Origin: CG2-30-36-16 sp964372115
GTDB lineage: Bacteria > Bacteroidota > Ignavibacteria > Ignavibacteriales > Ignavibacteriaceae
DNA: 64,000 bases
Direction: 5' to 3'
Assembly (NCBI GenBank): GCA_964372115.1
Contig: CAYJPN010000011.1
Span: forward strand, 65,054-129,053
Part shown: positions 37,229 through 46,672 of the stretch, one piece after another
Layout of the letters: the number at the start of each line of letters is the position of its first letter
Position numbering within the stretch: position 1 is the stretch's first letter
The notes under the pieces: model-generated
Seen by the model: only the letters and a program-made list of their open reading frames with translations
Told to the model about the DNA's origin: nothing
Databases searched by the model: none
Translations under genes and position numbers: made by a program

Positions 37229-39438
37229 TGACAGACGAAAAATTCGACATAAGAAAAAGTAAAAGAATCAAATTTTTGATTGGTTTGGTTACTGTTATCC
37301 TAATTGTGCTGATGTTTCCCAAAGGTGAGTCACTAGAGTCGGAGGTTACTGAAGGAACTATTTGGATCCAGAGCGATCTTATTGCCCCATTTGCGTTTCC
37401 TATAATAAAAGATCCCGAAGTTTACCGGTATGAGCTTAAACAGGCTGCCGAAAGTATTTATCCTGTGTTCACCCGAAATGATGAGCAAACTAGAAATATA
37501 ATCGATTCGATGAAAAACTATTATCGCTTTCTCGTAAGTATAATAGATAGTTCTATAGTGATGGAAAATAGACAAACAGAAATTAACCCTACATTTTTGA
37601 GTGCAAATGTATTCAATACACTAATAAACATTAGACGGCAGGAACGCAATCTTACCGCGGGCAGGAACATAAACTTAAACAAAATTTTTACTGCTGCTCA
37701 AAATGTTGTTACGGAAGTTTATAACTCGGGTATTTTAAGTTTGCCCAAGGAGGGTATAAAGAAAGATAGCATTGCAATTAGGATAGGCAATGTTGATAAA
37801 ATAGAAGCAAAGTCTTCATTCAAAGATATTGAGACGGCAAAGTTCGAAATACAAACTGCCATTGGCAGGCTTGATTATTCGCACGAGATAAAAAGAGCGT
37901 TAATCGAATACGCGTCTCACTTCATTGTTCCGAATATGGTTTTTAATGAAGCGCTGACCGACGAGGAAATAAATCAGGCACAGAATAACGTATCGAAGTA
38001 TGTTGGTATTGTTAACGAAAACGAACGCATTATAGCAACCCACGATAGAGTTACACGCGACGTAAAACTTAAAATAGATTCTTATAAAGAAGCAAAAGCC
38101 GAGCGAATAGGAAATGAAGGTTATGCGTTACAGATGGTTGGCAAGTTTTTGCATATCGCATTTTTATTAACTCTTATTACAATCTATATCTTTCTTTTTA
38201 GGAAAAAGATTTTTGATGATAATCAAAGAATTCTCTTACTCGCATTTACATTTTTATTACTTGCATTTATAACCTTTTTGATAAACAAAATTACCGTGCC
38301 GGCGCCGATACACTACCTTATTTTTATACCGGCGGCATCAATGCTTTTAACAATAATTTTCGATTCGAGAATCGGTTTTTATTCTACAGTTATGATGGCT
38401 CTCATTGCCGGCGCATTACGTGGTAATGATTATGCGTTTGCCGCGATGAACCTGTTTGCCGGGGCGCTTTCGGTTTATTCCGTACGCGATATAAAAAACC
38501 GCTCTCAAATTTTTAGAAGTTTCCTTTTTATTTTATCGGGTTATACCGTTGCAGTACTCGCTTTCGGTCTTGAACGTTTTGCCGCGTGGGATACAATATT
38601 AATTGAGTTTGCATTTGCAGGAACAAATGCGCTTATAAGTCCTGTGCTTACTTACGGACTTTTAATCTTCTTCGAAAGAATATTCAATATAACAACCGAC
38701 CTTACTTTACTCGAACTTTCAAACTTCGACAGACCATTGTTAAAGGAGCTTGCACGAAAAACTCCAGGTACTTTTAACCACTCAATGACGATGGGAACAC
38801 TTGCTGAAACCGCTGCCGAGCGTATTGGAGCAAATCCGCTGCTGGCGCGGGTGGGAGCTTATTATCACGATATTGGCAAAATATTAACTCCTCAAAATTT
38901 TGTTGAAAACCAACTTAATAACCAAAACGTTCATGAAAATTTAACGCCGGAAGAAAGTGTTAGCTTAATTGTAAGACACGTAAATGAAGGGATTAAAATT
39001 GCCCGTGAATATAAACTACCCGAAGAAATAGTTGATTTTATACCGCAGCATCATGGTACTATGGTTATGTCCTTCTTTTATGAAAAAGCAAAAACTCTGT
39101 ACGGCGAAGAAAAAGTTAAAATTGAAAACTATAAATACCCCGGACCCAAACCGCAAATAAAAGAAACAGCTATAATAATGCTTGCAGATGGATGCGAATC
39201 TGCAGTGCGATCGATCGAAAAACCGGATGCAAATAAGGTAGAAAATCTTATTGGAAGGATCATAAAAAGCCGTATTGAGGATGGTCAGTTGGATGAGTCG
39301 CCGATAACTTTTAGCGATATTAATAATATTAAGGAAGCGTTCAAAAGTATTCTTTTGGGCCAGCACCACCGGCGCATTCGTTATCCAAAACAAGATGAAA
39401 TGGAGCAGGGCAAAACCGGCAGTAAAGAAAGTGCATGA
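37228..39438 (+). CDS. pgpH: PgpH-like 7TM-HD phosphodiesterase (probable c-di-AMP hydrolase)
   Basis: A 736-residue membrane enzyme with the 7TMR-HD architecture. One N-terminal membrane segment (about 15-33) is followed by an extracytoplasmic 7TMR-HDED domain (about 40-300), about seven membrane helices (305-485) and a cytoplasmic HD domain (500-690). Metal ligands include His518 in GTFNHSMTMG and His547-Asp548 in AYYHDIGK, followed by PQHHGT. The family hydrolyses cyclic di-AMP, which controls osmolyte transport and wall homeostasis. The stop codon overlaps the following recombinase gene (ATGA). Confidence 0.92.
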   Translation: MTDEKFDIRKSKRIKFLIGLVTVILIVLMFPKGESLESEVTEGTIWIQSDLIAPFAFPIIKDPEVYRYELKQAAESIYPVFTRNDEQTRNIIDSMKNYYRFLVSIIDSSIVMENRQTEINPTFLSANVFNTLINIRRQERNLTAGRNINLNKIFTAAQNVVTEVYNSGILSLPKEGIKKDSIAIRIGNVDKIEAKSSFKDIETAKFEIQTAIGRLDYSHEIKRALIEYASHFIVPNMVFNEALTDEEINQAQNNVSKYVGIVNENERIIATHDRVTRDVKLKIDSYKEAKAERIGNEGYALQMVGKFLHIAFLLTLITIYIFLFRKKIFDDNQRILLLAFTFLLLAFITFLINKITVPAPIHYLIFIPAASMLLTIIFDSRIGFYSTVMMALIAGALRGNDYAFAAMNLFAGALSVYSVRDIKNRSQIFRSFLFILSGYTVAVLAFGLERFAAWDTILIEFAFAGTNALISPVLTYGLLIFFERIFNITTDLTLLELSNFDRPLLKELARKTPGTFNHSMTMGTLAETAAERIGANPLLARVGAYYHDIGKILTPQNFVENQLNNQNVHENLTPEESVSLIVRHVNEGIKIAREYKLPEEIVDFIPQHHGTMVMSFFYEKAKTLYGEEKVKIENYKYPGPKPQIKETAIIMLADGCESAVRSIEKPDANKVENLIGRIIKSRIEDGQLDESPITFSDINNIKEAFKSILLGQHHRRIRYPKQDEMEQGKTGSKESA

Positions 39439-40325
39439 AAAGTTTTTTAAGAGATTATCTCGCGGTTCTTAAACTTGAAAAAAATCTTTCGGAAAATACA
39501 ATAACATCTTATCGAACAGATATAAATGCGTTTATTCAGTTTTTGTCCGGTTCAAAAATAGATGACCCATCAAAAATTAAAGAACAGCACATCAACAATT
39601 TTTTTAAGCTCCTTTATGATATCGGTTTAAGCAGCAGCAGCGCGGCAAGGTATTTTTCATCCCTCCGCGGATTTTTCAAATTTCTTTATGTGAATAATTA
39701 TATTGAAGAAAACCCAGTTGAAAGAGTACCGGCTCCAAAATTAGAAAAAAATCTCCCGGCTGTTCTTTCAGTAACGGAGGTAGAAGCTATACTCGGCAAA
39801 CCGGATATTGAAAATAAACTTGGTATTCGCGACAGAACACTGCTCGAAATATTTTATGCTTGCGGTGTGCGAGTATCGGAATTAATAAATTTAAAAATCG
39901 GCGACCTTTATTTGAACGACGAAATAATCAGGGTTTTGGGTAAGGGTTCAAAAGAAAGACTCATTCCGATTGGCGGAAGCGCTATTGGATGGATTGATGA
40001 GTACTTAAAAAGAAGCCGCCCGCTTCTCGAAAAAAAATTGAAAAGCGGAAACATCCTTCTTCTAAACAGCCGGGGGACAAAACTTTCGAGAATGGGAATA
40101 TGGAAAATTGTTGACCGGTATGTAAAAGAAGCCGGAATTTCAAAGTCCGTACATCCGCATACATTCAGGCATTCGTTTGCAACCCACCTGTTGGAGGGCG
40201 GCGCCGATTTGCGCGCGGTGCAGGAAATGCTGGGGCATTCGGACATTTCTACAACACAAATTTATACGCATATTGACAGAGAATATATTAAGCAAGTACA
40301 CAAAGATTTTCACCCGAGAGGATAA
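39435..40325 (+). CDS. xerD: XerC/XerD-type tyrosine recombinase
   Basis: A 296-residue site-specific recombinase of normal Xer length. The N-terminal SAM-like DNA-binding domain (1-95; LEKNLSENTITSYRTDI) is followed by the catalytic domain. All active-site residues are visible: Arg146 (ACGVRVSEL), Lys170 (LGKGSKER), His242/Arg245 (HTFRHSFATH), His268 (MLGHSDISTT) and nucleophile Tyr277 (IYTHID). Its place in a housekeeping operon and its full conservation favour a chromosome-dimer-resolution enzyme acting at dif over a mobile-element integrase. XerC and XerD cannot be told apart firmly. No dif-like 28-mer was identified nearby. Confidence 0.88.
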   Translation: MKSFLRDYLAVLKLEKNLSENTITSYRTDINAFIQFLSGSKIDDPSKIKEQHINNFFKLLYDIGLSSSSAARYFSSLRGFFKFLYVNNYIEENPVERVPAPKLEKNLPAVLSVTEVEAILGKPDIENKLGIRDRTLLEIFYACGVRVSELINLKIGDLYLNDEIIRVLGKGSKERLIPIGGSAIGWIDEYLKRSRPLLEKKLKSGNILLLNSRGTKLSRMGIWKIVDRYVKEAGISKSVHPHTFRHSFATHLLEGGADLRAVQEMLGHSDISTTQIYTHIDREYIKQVHKDFHPRG

Positions 40326-40990
40326 TGGATTTAGGTTTTATTCAAATAGGCGAAAAGATATTATTTTTACTTCTTTTCATTCCAATGTTTTTAATTTCAA
40401 TAATGGTGCACGAATTTGCCCATGCTTTTATTGCCAGCCGGCTTGGGGATAATACCGCAAAAAATATGGGGCGGCTATCGCTTAATCCAATAAAACATGC
40501 GGATCTGGTTGGTACTCTTATTGTTCCGCTTGCCACTTATATTTCGGGTTTCGCAATGATTGGCTGGGCTAAACCGGTATCGATTGACAGAAGGAATTTT
40601 AAAAACGAATTGAGGGATGATGCGTTTGTATCCTTTGCAGGTCCCTTTTCCAATCTTCTGCTCGCCATAGTTTTTTTGCTTTTATTTGTACTGCTCGGGT
40701 CATTCAATTTGCTCAATAATGATTTTGTACTGCGAATATTTTGGTACGGAATGTTCCTAAACATTTTTCTTTTTGCGTTTAACCTTTTACCAATTCCCCC
40801 GCTTGACGGCTCGCATATTCTTTATGATATTTTTCCAAATAAAATTACTGCAAAACTTTTAAATCTTGGTTTATACGGATCAATAATTTTGCTGCTTTTC
40901 ATTTACTCGCCATTATGGGGATTTTTTATAGATTTCGTTAACTTGATAATGAAATTTTTCTTGAGTTTAGCCGGTTATGGTTATGTATAA
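40325..40990 (+). CDS. Site-2 protease family (M50) membrane metalloprotease
   Basis: A 221-residue polytopic membrane protein with the zinc motif HEFAH (His29, Glu30, His33) in the first helix and the second-site aspartate in LLPIPPLDGSHIL. This is the minimal S2P/YwhC-type fold with about five to six helices. It is expected to cleave membrane-embedded substrates, for example anti-sigma factors, but its substrate is unknown. The start overlaps the recombinase stop by one base, and the 3' end overlaps the next lipoprotein gene by 14 bases. Confidence 0.9.
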   Translation: MDLGFIQIGEKILFLLLFIPMFLISIMVHEFAHAFIASRLGDNTAKNMGRLSLNPIKHADLVGTLIVPLATYISGFAMIGWAKPVSIDRRNFKNELRDDAFVSFAGPFSNLLLAIVFLLLFVLLGSFNLLNNDFVLRIFWYGMFLNIFLFAFNLLPIPPLDGSHILYDIFPNKITAKLLNLGLYGSIILLLFIYSPLWGFFIDFVNLIMKFFLSLAGYGYV

Positions 40991-42008
40991 ATATTTAATC
41001 TTCTTATTAATATTATTGTGCACAGTCGGGTGTAATAATAAAGATGAGAAACTGCCACCTATAGTTGCGGATAGCGTGCAAAATAAAAAAACATCACCCG
41101 ATGAATTTTATTTTGTTGCAAGAGCATTATATACTCCGGGTATATTCAAATACACTTTCAAAACAAAAAAAAGCAAAATTGTCTGGTCATCAAAAAATGA
41201 ACGCGTTATAGAACTTTCCTACTCGGAAGAGTTAAAGAATGCTTTTTTTATAACAGTAAAACATTATGGTAGGGATGGTGTTTTTCCGTTTGTTAAAAAA
41301 GTTAGACTCTATATTTTAAATACAAAAACGGGCAATGTTAGTTTTGTAAAATTAATCGGTTCCGGTATGGAAGTGTATACGCGGTGGGAAAACGAGGATA
41401 CCTTTTCAATATTCCTAAATTCTCTCGATGAAAAAATTGCGACATATATAAATCAGCAAAAACAAATATTTAATGTGTTCGGCAAGTTATTAAGCGATGA
41501 AACAAAAATTTATGATTTAACCTCGGATGGATACCCTGTACCATCGAGAGTAGAAAAAAGTAATTCGTCGCCGGATGGATCGGCTAAATTTATAGTGGAA
41601 ATTGATACAGTAACCCGGTATAAGGTTATAACCGGGAAACATAAAAGTGAAGAATTAATTTCTACCGTGCAAAAACTCAGACAGTTTGAGTGGACGGCTG
41701 CAGGAGATTTGGTTTTTACAACCGCCGATGTTTCGCCCGCTAACAAAACACTATACACAAACAAACCGGAATCGTCAAAACTTTTAATTTATTCACCGGT
41801 GAAAAAAGAAATTCTTAAATACTGGGAAGGCGGGGGCGTAAAGAATTTTTTAATCATCAATAATATTTTAATTTTCGATACGGGTTTTGAAACACAATCG
41901 AAAATAAATATGATAAACCTTGAAACTTTAAAACAATTTGATGTCGTAAAAAGAAATGGCGGGTGCGGCATTAAATATATTCCCGAGATACCGGATTACG
42001 GCAAATAA
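40977..42008 (+). CDS. Predicted lipoprotein of unknown function
   Basis: A 343-residue protein with a lipoprotein signal: hydrophobic stretch YLIFLLILL followed by CTVGC, with the probable lipidated Cys at 19. The rest alternates short strands (FKYTFKTKKSKIVWSS, LYILNTKTG, LLIYSPVKKEILKYW), suggesting a beta-propeller-like fold, but no named family was recognised. The start overlaps the M50 protease frame by 14 bases, and the following ABC transporter starts directly after the stop, so it is embedded in the operon. An ATG at 40983 is an alternative start. A role in envelope assembly with the MsbA-like transporter is possible but unproven. Confidence 0.7.
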   Translation: MVMYKYLIFLLILLCTVGCNNKDEKLPPIVADSVQNKKTSPDEFYFVARALYTPGIFKYTFKTKKSKIVWSSKNERVIELSYSEELKNAFFITVKHYGRDGVFPFVKKVRLYILNTKTGNVSFVKLIGSGMEVYTRWENEDTFSIFLNSLDEKIATYINQQKQIFNVFGKLLSDETKIYDLTSDGYPVPSRVEKSNSSPDGSAKFIVEIDTVTRYKVITGKHKSEELISTVQKLRQFEWTAAGDLVFTTADVSPANKTLYTNKPESSKLLIYSPVKKEILKYWEGGGVKNFLIINNILIFDTGFETQSKINMINLETLKQFDVVKRNGGCGIKYIPEIPDYGK

Positions 42009-43871
42009 TTGAAAACATATTTTAGAATATTACATTACGTTCGTCCATACTGGAAGCATCTTGCTTTATCTGTGGTTTGTACAATTTTGTTCGCGGTGCT
42101 TAACGGCGCTTCGGTATATTTAACAATACCGCTTCTTGATACACTTTTCCAGGAATCGCCCAATACCGAGCAGGTAAAGCAGCCCGCCACTGCTTCGGTT
42201 GATGCCGCAAAAGGAATAATGCCCGAATGGATAAAAGACTTTGAGCACAGCATCAGTCAAACTTTTAACGATTATGTTTTTAGCGGAAACAAATTAGAAG
42301 CGCTGATGAAAATTTGCGTAATGGTTTTGTTTGCTTTTTTTGCAAAAAATATTTTCGGCTATATGCAGGCTTATTTTCTTGCCTATGTAGAGCAGGGAAC
42401 CATGAAGGATTTGCGCGATGCTGCATACCGCCATCTTCACCAGCTTCCGATGAGTTATTTTAAAAAAGAAAGAGTCGGCAATTTAATATCGCGTATAACA
42501 AACGATGTAAATATTGTTCAGTCAAGCATATCCGCTACATTTTTAAATTTAATTCGCGAACCCCTTTCTATTCTGGTTTTTTTCGGCATTGCCGTCGGTA
42601 TAAGCTGGAAACTTACCCTGCTTGCTTTTGTTATTCTCCCCTTTTCAATGCTAATCATTACGTGGATCGGATTGAAGCTCCGGAAGTACAGCGCAATTAT
42701 ACAGGCAAAGATGGCAGATATTACAAGTATACTTCAGGAAACTATATCAGGGGTTAAGATTGTAAAAGCATTCGGAATGGAAAATTATGAGAATAAAAAA
42801 TTCTCAGACGAGACACACAATTTCTTTAGGTTGATGCTTCGCATAGTGCGGATAAGAAATGCATCTTCGCCTATAACTGAGTTTTTAAGCGTAATAGTAG
42901 GAGTGGTTATTATTTACTATGGCGGCGTACTTGTACTTGAGCAGCAAACAATAAAAGCAAGCGAGTTTCTCGGGTTTCTGTTTGCGATATTTCAGATGAT
43001 GCCCCCAATAAAAGAATTAAGCGGTGTGAACAACCGCATCCAGGAATCAAGCGCTGCCGGCGATAGAATATTTGAAATACTCGATACAAAACCTGCGATA
43101 ATGAACATTGCTGATGCAAAACCGCTATCGCAATTTAAAAATGAAATTGTATTTGATAATGTTTCGTTCCATTACGATGATGCGGAAGAATTAGTATTAA
43201 ACAAATTAAACTTCACGGTAAAACATGGCGAAATAATCGCCCTCGTCGGCCCAAGCGGCGGCGGCAAATCAACTTTGGTTGATTTAATCCCCCGGTTTTT
43301 CGACCCTACCGGCGGCAGAATTTTAATAGATGGAATGGACACAAAGGTTATAAAAATTGAAGACCTCCGCGCATTGATGGGAATTGTAACACAGGAAACA
43401 ATTCTATTCAACGAAACCATTACCAATAATATAGCTTACGGTTTGAGTAATTATTCATTCGAAAAAGTTGTTGATGCCGCCAGAGCTGCAAATGCCCACA
43501 ACTTTATTATGGAGCTTCCAAAAGGTTATGATACAATCATCGGCGAAAGAGGATTAAAAGTTTCCGGCGGACAGCGGCAGCGTCTTTCAATTGCAAGAGC
43601 AATATTGAAAAATCCTCAAATAATGATTTTCGATGAAGCAACCTCGGCGCTCGATAACGAGAGCGAACTTCTTGTTCAGGAAGCAATAGAGCGAATGATG
43701 GTAAACCGCACTACAATTGTCATTGCGCACCGGTTAAGCACAATAAGAAACGCCACTCGTATTCTTGTCCTTGAAAAAGGTACCATTATTCAAGAAGGAA
43801 AACACGAACAGTTAATTGAGGATGAAAAAGGATTATACCGCAAATTTTACGAGATGCAATTTCGCGATTAA
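42009..43871 (+). CDS. MsbA-like ABC exporter (lipid A / lipid flippase type)
   Basis: A 620-residue half-transporter with TTG as start, immediately after the previous stop. The N-terminal membrane domain (about 1-330) has six helices and the coupling segment LRDAAYRHLHQLPMSYFKKERVG. The C-terminal ATPase has Walker A GPSGGGKST (414-422), the Q-loop VTQETILF, signature VSGGQRQRLSIARA, Walker B IMIFDEATSAL and H-loop IAHRLST. The homodimeric exporter layout and the opening HVRPYWKHL fit the MsbA group, which flips lipid A core across the inner membrane. Other lipid or peptide exports remain possible. It is the last gene of the 34624-43871 operon. Confidence 0.88.
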   Translation: MKTYFRILHYVRPYWKHLALSVVCTILFAVLNGASVYLTIPLLDTLFQESPNTEQVKQPATASVDAAKGIMPEWIKDFEHSISQTFNDYVFSGNKLEALMKICVMVLFAFFAKNIFGYMQAYFLAYVEQGTMKDLRDAAYRHLHQLPMSYFKKERVGNLISRITNDVNIVQSSISATFLNLIREPLSILVFFGIAVGISWKLTLLAFVILPFSMLIITWIGLKLRKYSAIIQAKMADITSILQETISGVKIVKAFGMENYENKKFSDETHNFFRLMLRIVRIRNASSPITEFLSVIVGVVIIYYGGVLVLEQQTIKASEFLGFLFAIFQMMPPIKELSGVNNRIQESSAAGDRIFEILDTKPAIMNIADAKPLSQFKNEIVFDNVSFHYDDAEELVLNKLNFTVKHGEIIALVGPSGGGKSTLVDLIPRFFDPTGGRILIDGMDTKVIKIEDLRALMGIVTQETILFNETITNNIAYGLSNYSFEKVVDAARAANAHNFIMELPKGYDTIIGERGLKVSGGQRQRLSIARAILKNPQIMIFDEATSALDNESELLVQEAIERMMVNRTTIVIAHRLSTIRNATRILVLEKGTIIQEGKHEQLIEDEKGLYRKFYEMQFRD

Positions 43872-44037
43872 TTCACTTAATAAAGCGAGGTAGTGGAAAT
43901 CCATTTTGCAATGTTCGGAAGAAAAATACCTCGGGTCAGATATAATTATTCCAACCGCTTGCTGCTTTTCGTGTCTATTATCTATGTTTGCAAAAACATA
44001 ACCCATTATTTAATTTGTAACACTTAATTTACCTTTT

Positions 44038-45561
44038 ATGAAAACGGAGACTTTGATGGAAGTGAAAGAACAAATTCCAGTTGTTGATTATTTAAATAAA
44101 CTGTCCTCTAATTTTAACTATGATAACCACGAAGTAGCAATAATACTTGCTGCGGGGCATGGCAAAAGAATAAAATCCCACCGCTCAAAAATGCTTCATA
44201 AAATATGGGAAGTTTCCACTGTAGAGCGTGTTTATAACGCAAGCAGGAGCGGTATAAAAGACATCAATACTATTATGGTTGTTGGTATTAAAGCCCCTGA
44301 TGTTGCAGAAGTAATTGGAAAAAGAGAAGCCAATCTTTTCGCTTACCAGGAGACACAAAATGGAACCGGGCACGCTGTACAGGTAGCTCTTAAGAAAATT
44401 GATGATAAACTATTTGATGGAATTGTATATGTGCTCCCCGGCGACATGGGCTTAATAAACAAAGAAACGATGATAAAATTTCGCGAGGATTTTATTTCAT
44501 CAAATGCCGATATGATGGTTTTAACCGGGTTGTTTGAAGGTGACCCGAAGGGAAATAGTTACGGTAGAATTGTGCGCGTAAAGGCTCTCGATGAAAACGG
44601 AATGCCGTCCGGCGGGGATGAAGGAAAAGTTATAGAAATTATAGAACATAAAGACATCTTGTCTATTTCAGAAGACAAACCTTACCGGGTCAAGTTCGGC
44701 AACAAATTTTATTCATTTACACAACAGGAGTTAATTGAAAACCCCGAGTTTAACTCAGGTGTTTACGCATTCAAATATAAACATCTTGTTGAGCTGATTG
44801 ATAAAATATCGAGTAATAATGCGCAAAATGAAATTTATATTACAGATTTAATTTCGTTGTTTAATCAGCATAATTATATAGTGCAGGCAGTTAGCCCGGC
44901 AGAACAATATGTTGTTATGGGTTTCAACAATAAATCGGTACTTAAGGAGATGGAGGCTGTTGCCCGGCACAGAGTTTATTCGGAACTAAAAGACATTATC
45001 GAAATTGATGATCCCGATGATTTTTTTATACATGAATCGGTTATAGAAAACATACTGGAAATGGATAAAAAAAATGTGCCGCTCGATATCAAAATAGGGC
45101 GCGGCGTTTACATCGGTAAAGGGGTAAAACTAAATTATAATATTGAGTTGAAAAAAAATGTATTTGTAGACGGCAATGTTCATTTCGGCAAAAACATTGT
45201 TATATGGCAGAATGTTCACTTATCAACTTTCCCGCATCAAACTTTTACAATTGGAGATAATGTTGAAGTTCTTTGGGGGGATATAATAAAAGGAAATATT
45301 GTCATCGGTGAAAATTCTAAAATCGAATCAAGCGTAAATATGACCGGAAGTGACGAATACCCGCTGCGTATCGGTAAAAACGTTTTAGTAAAAGGGACAA
45401 GTTACATTTTCGGCTCCATTATTGAAGACGGGATACAGATTGAGCATAGCGTTATAATAAATAAGAGAGTGGACAAGATTGTAAAACGGGATGGCTCCAC
45501 ACAGCCGATTAAATTTTATCTTCCGATGCCGGAAGGAATTGACGCAATAGAAGATTTATAA
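44038..45561 (+). CDS. GlmU-like nucleotidyltransferase with left-handed beta-helix
   Basis: A 507-residue cytosolic protein. The ATG at 44056 has a GGAGA box five bases upstream and may be the true start. After a roughly 35-residue leader, residues 36-270 form a GlmU-type nucleotidyltransferase domain: VAIILAAGHGKRIKSHRSKMLHKI, YQETQNGTGHAVQVAL, VYVLPGDMGLI, FNSGVYAFK and NEIYITDLI. Residues about 350-490 are hexapeptide repeats of a left-handed beta-helix (FVDGNVHFGKNIVI, IVIGENSKIESSVN). The nucleotide loop reads GHGKRIK instead of GxGTRMK. The acetyltransferase His/Asn-Tyr motif of GlmU's C-terminal domain is not seen. It is therefore probably a sugar-1-phosphate nucleotidyltransferase, perhaps not a full bifunctional GlmU. 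Confidence 0.78.
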   Translation: MKTETLMEVKEQIPVVDYLNKLSSNFNYDNHEVAIILAAGHGKRIKSHRSKMLHKIWEVSTVERVYNASRSGIKDINTIMVVGIKAPDVAEVIGKREANLFAYQETQNGTGHAVQVALKKIDDKLFDGIVYVLPGDMGLINKETMIKFREDFISSNADMMVLTGLFEGDPKGNSYGRIVRVKALDENGMPSGGDEGKVIEIIEHKDILSISEDKPYRVKFGNKFYSFTQQELIENPEFNSGVYAFKYKHLVELIDKISSNNAQNEIYITDLISLFNQHNYIVQAVSPAEQYVVMGFNNKSVLKEMEAVARHRVYSELKDIIEIDDPDDFFIHESVIENILEMDKKNVPLDIKIGRGVYIGKGVKLNYNIELKKNVFVDGNVHFGKNIVIWQNVHLSTFPHQTFTIGDNVEVLWGDIIKGNIVIGENSKIESSVNMTGSDEYPLRIGKNVLVKGTSYIFGSIIEDGIQIEHSVIINKRVDKIVKRDGSTQPIKFYLPMPEGIDAIEDL

Positions 45562-45574
45562 AATGTTATAAAAA

Positions 45575-45598
45575 AGGCTCTTCCGTAAAGAAGAGCCT
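45575..45598. terminator. Bidirectional terminator between glmU-like gene and rpsT
   Basis: Arms aggctctt and aagagcct over an 8-base loop lie between two convergent genes. An A-run precedes the stem on the plus strand, which reads as a T-run for the minus-strand transcript, so it fits rpsT termination best. Confidence 0.8.
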
Positions 45599-45623
45599 CT
45601 AAATAAAATTCAATATAAATTTC

Positions 45624-45896
45624 TTATTTGGCTGCGGCTTCCGCGGTAAAGTTGTTTATAAACCTTGTTAAAGCTGATTTTTTGCGGGAAGCAGTATTTT
45701 TATGCAAAATACCTTTGCCAACGCTTTTATCGAGAAGAGCAATTGCTTCTTTGTATGATTTTTCGGCGTCTGTTTTTTCTGTAGATGCCATAACTTTTTT
45801 TACAAGCGTTTTAAGTTTCGATTCGCCGCTTTTGTTAATTACGCGCTTCTTTTCCGATGTCTTAATTCTTTTCTTAGCCGATTTATGATTTGCCAT
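45624..45896 (-). CDS. rpsT: 30S ribosomal protein S20
   Basis: A 90-residue basic protein with the S20 signature MANHKSAKKRIKTSEKKRVINK and the three-helix pattern ending KGILHKNTASRKKSALTRF. It binds 16S rRNA early in small-subunit assembly. The length is standard. It is monocistronic, with a terminator downstream and its promoter in the short gap shared with the divergent queE. Confidence 0.97.
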   Translation of the reverse strand: MANHKSAKKRIKTSEKKRVINKSGESKLKTLVKKVMASTEKTDAEKSYKEAIALLDKSVGKGILHKNTASRKKSALTRFINNFTAEAAAK

Positions 45897-46033
45897 AGTA
45901 TTTATTGAACCTTATTTAACAATTAAAAAAGTGACCACAAATATATAGAATCCGGTGTTTGATGTCAAATATTACTTTAGTAATTTTGATTCCCCGATTT
46001 TATGCGAAAATGAATGATTTTTGGCTTTTTTTG

Positions 46034-46672
46034 ATGATTACAGTAAATGAAATATATTTCTCTATTCAAGGCGAAAGCAGCAAAGCAGGACTGCCCTGCG
46101 TTTTTGTCCGGCTCACCTTCTGCAACCTCCGCTGCACATATTGCGATACCGAATATGCGTTTTATGATGGGAATCTGCTTTCTCTTGATGAAATAGTTAC
46201 ACGAGTAAGAAAATATAGCTGTAAGTTAGTCGAAATTACCGGCGGTGAGCCTTTAGCCCAGACGGAATCTCTTTTACTGATGAAAACATTAGCAGATGAG
46301 GGATTTGAGGTAATGTTGGAAACCGGCGGAAGTCTGCCGATAAAAGAGATTGACCCCCGCGTGATGGTTATAATGGATTTAAAATGTCCTTCGAGCGGAA
46401 TGCTTAAAAAAAACTTTTATGAAAACATTAATTACCTAAAACCAAACGATGAAGTAAAATTTGTTCTCGGGTCGCGGGAAGATTACGATTGGTCAAAGCA
46501 GATTATTGAAGAACACAAACTTTTAGAAAAAGCGGGAGTTTTGTTTTCAGTTGTTTTCGGAACTCTTGAGCCGAAGGATGTTGTAAAGTGGATTCTTGAA
46601 GATAAATTAAATGTAAGGTTCCAACTGCAAATGCATAAGTTTATATGGGAACCTGAAAGTAAAGGTGTATGA
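46034..46672 (+). CDS. queE: 7-carboxy-7-deazaguanine synthase
   Basis: A radical SAM enzyme that converts 6-carboxytetrahydropterin to 7-carboxy-7-deazaguanine in queuosine synthesis. Start chosen at the ATG at 46034, so the protein begins MITVNEIYFSIQGESS as in other QueE proteins; the longer frame from 45959 adds 25 unconserved residues reaching toward the rpsT promoter. The cluster motif C30-x3-C34-x2-C37 (FCNLRCTYCD) binds the 4Fe-4S cluster. EITGGEPL supplies the SAM-contact glycine motif, and MDLKCPSSGM is also typical. The length of 212 residues is normal. The stop overlaps queD by four bases. Confidence 0.93.
   Translation: MITVNEIYFSIQGESSKAGLPCVFVRLTFCNLRCTYCDTEYAFYDGNLLSLDEIVTRVRKYSCKLVEITGGEPLAQTESLLLMKTLADEGFEVMLETGGSLPIKEIDPRVMVIMDLKCPSSGMLKKNFYENINYLKPNDEVKFVLGSREDYDWSKQIIEEHKLLEKAGVLFSVVFGTLEPKDVVKWILEDKLNVRFQLQMHKFIWEPESKGV

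Noticed and set aside
39435..40325. Tyrosine recombinase as sign of an integrated mobile element
   Set aside because: It lies inside a tight housekeeping operon, has standard Xer length and full active site, and no attachment repeats or phage genes are nearby.
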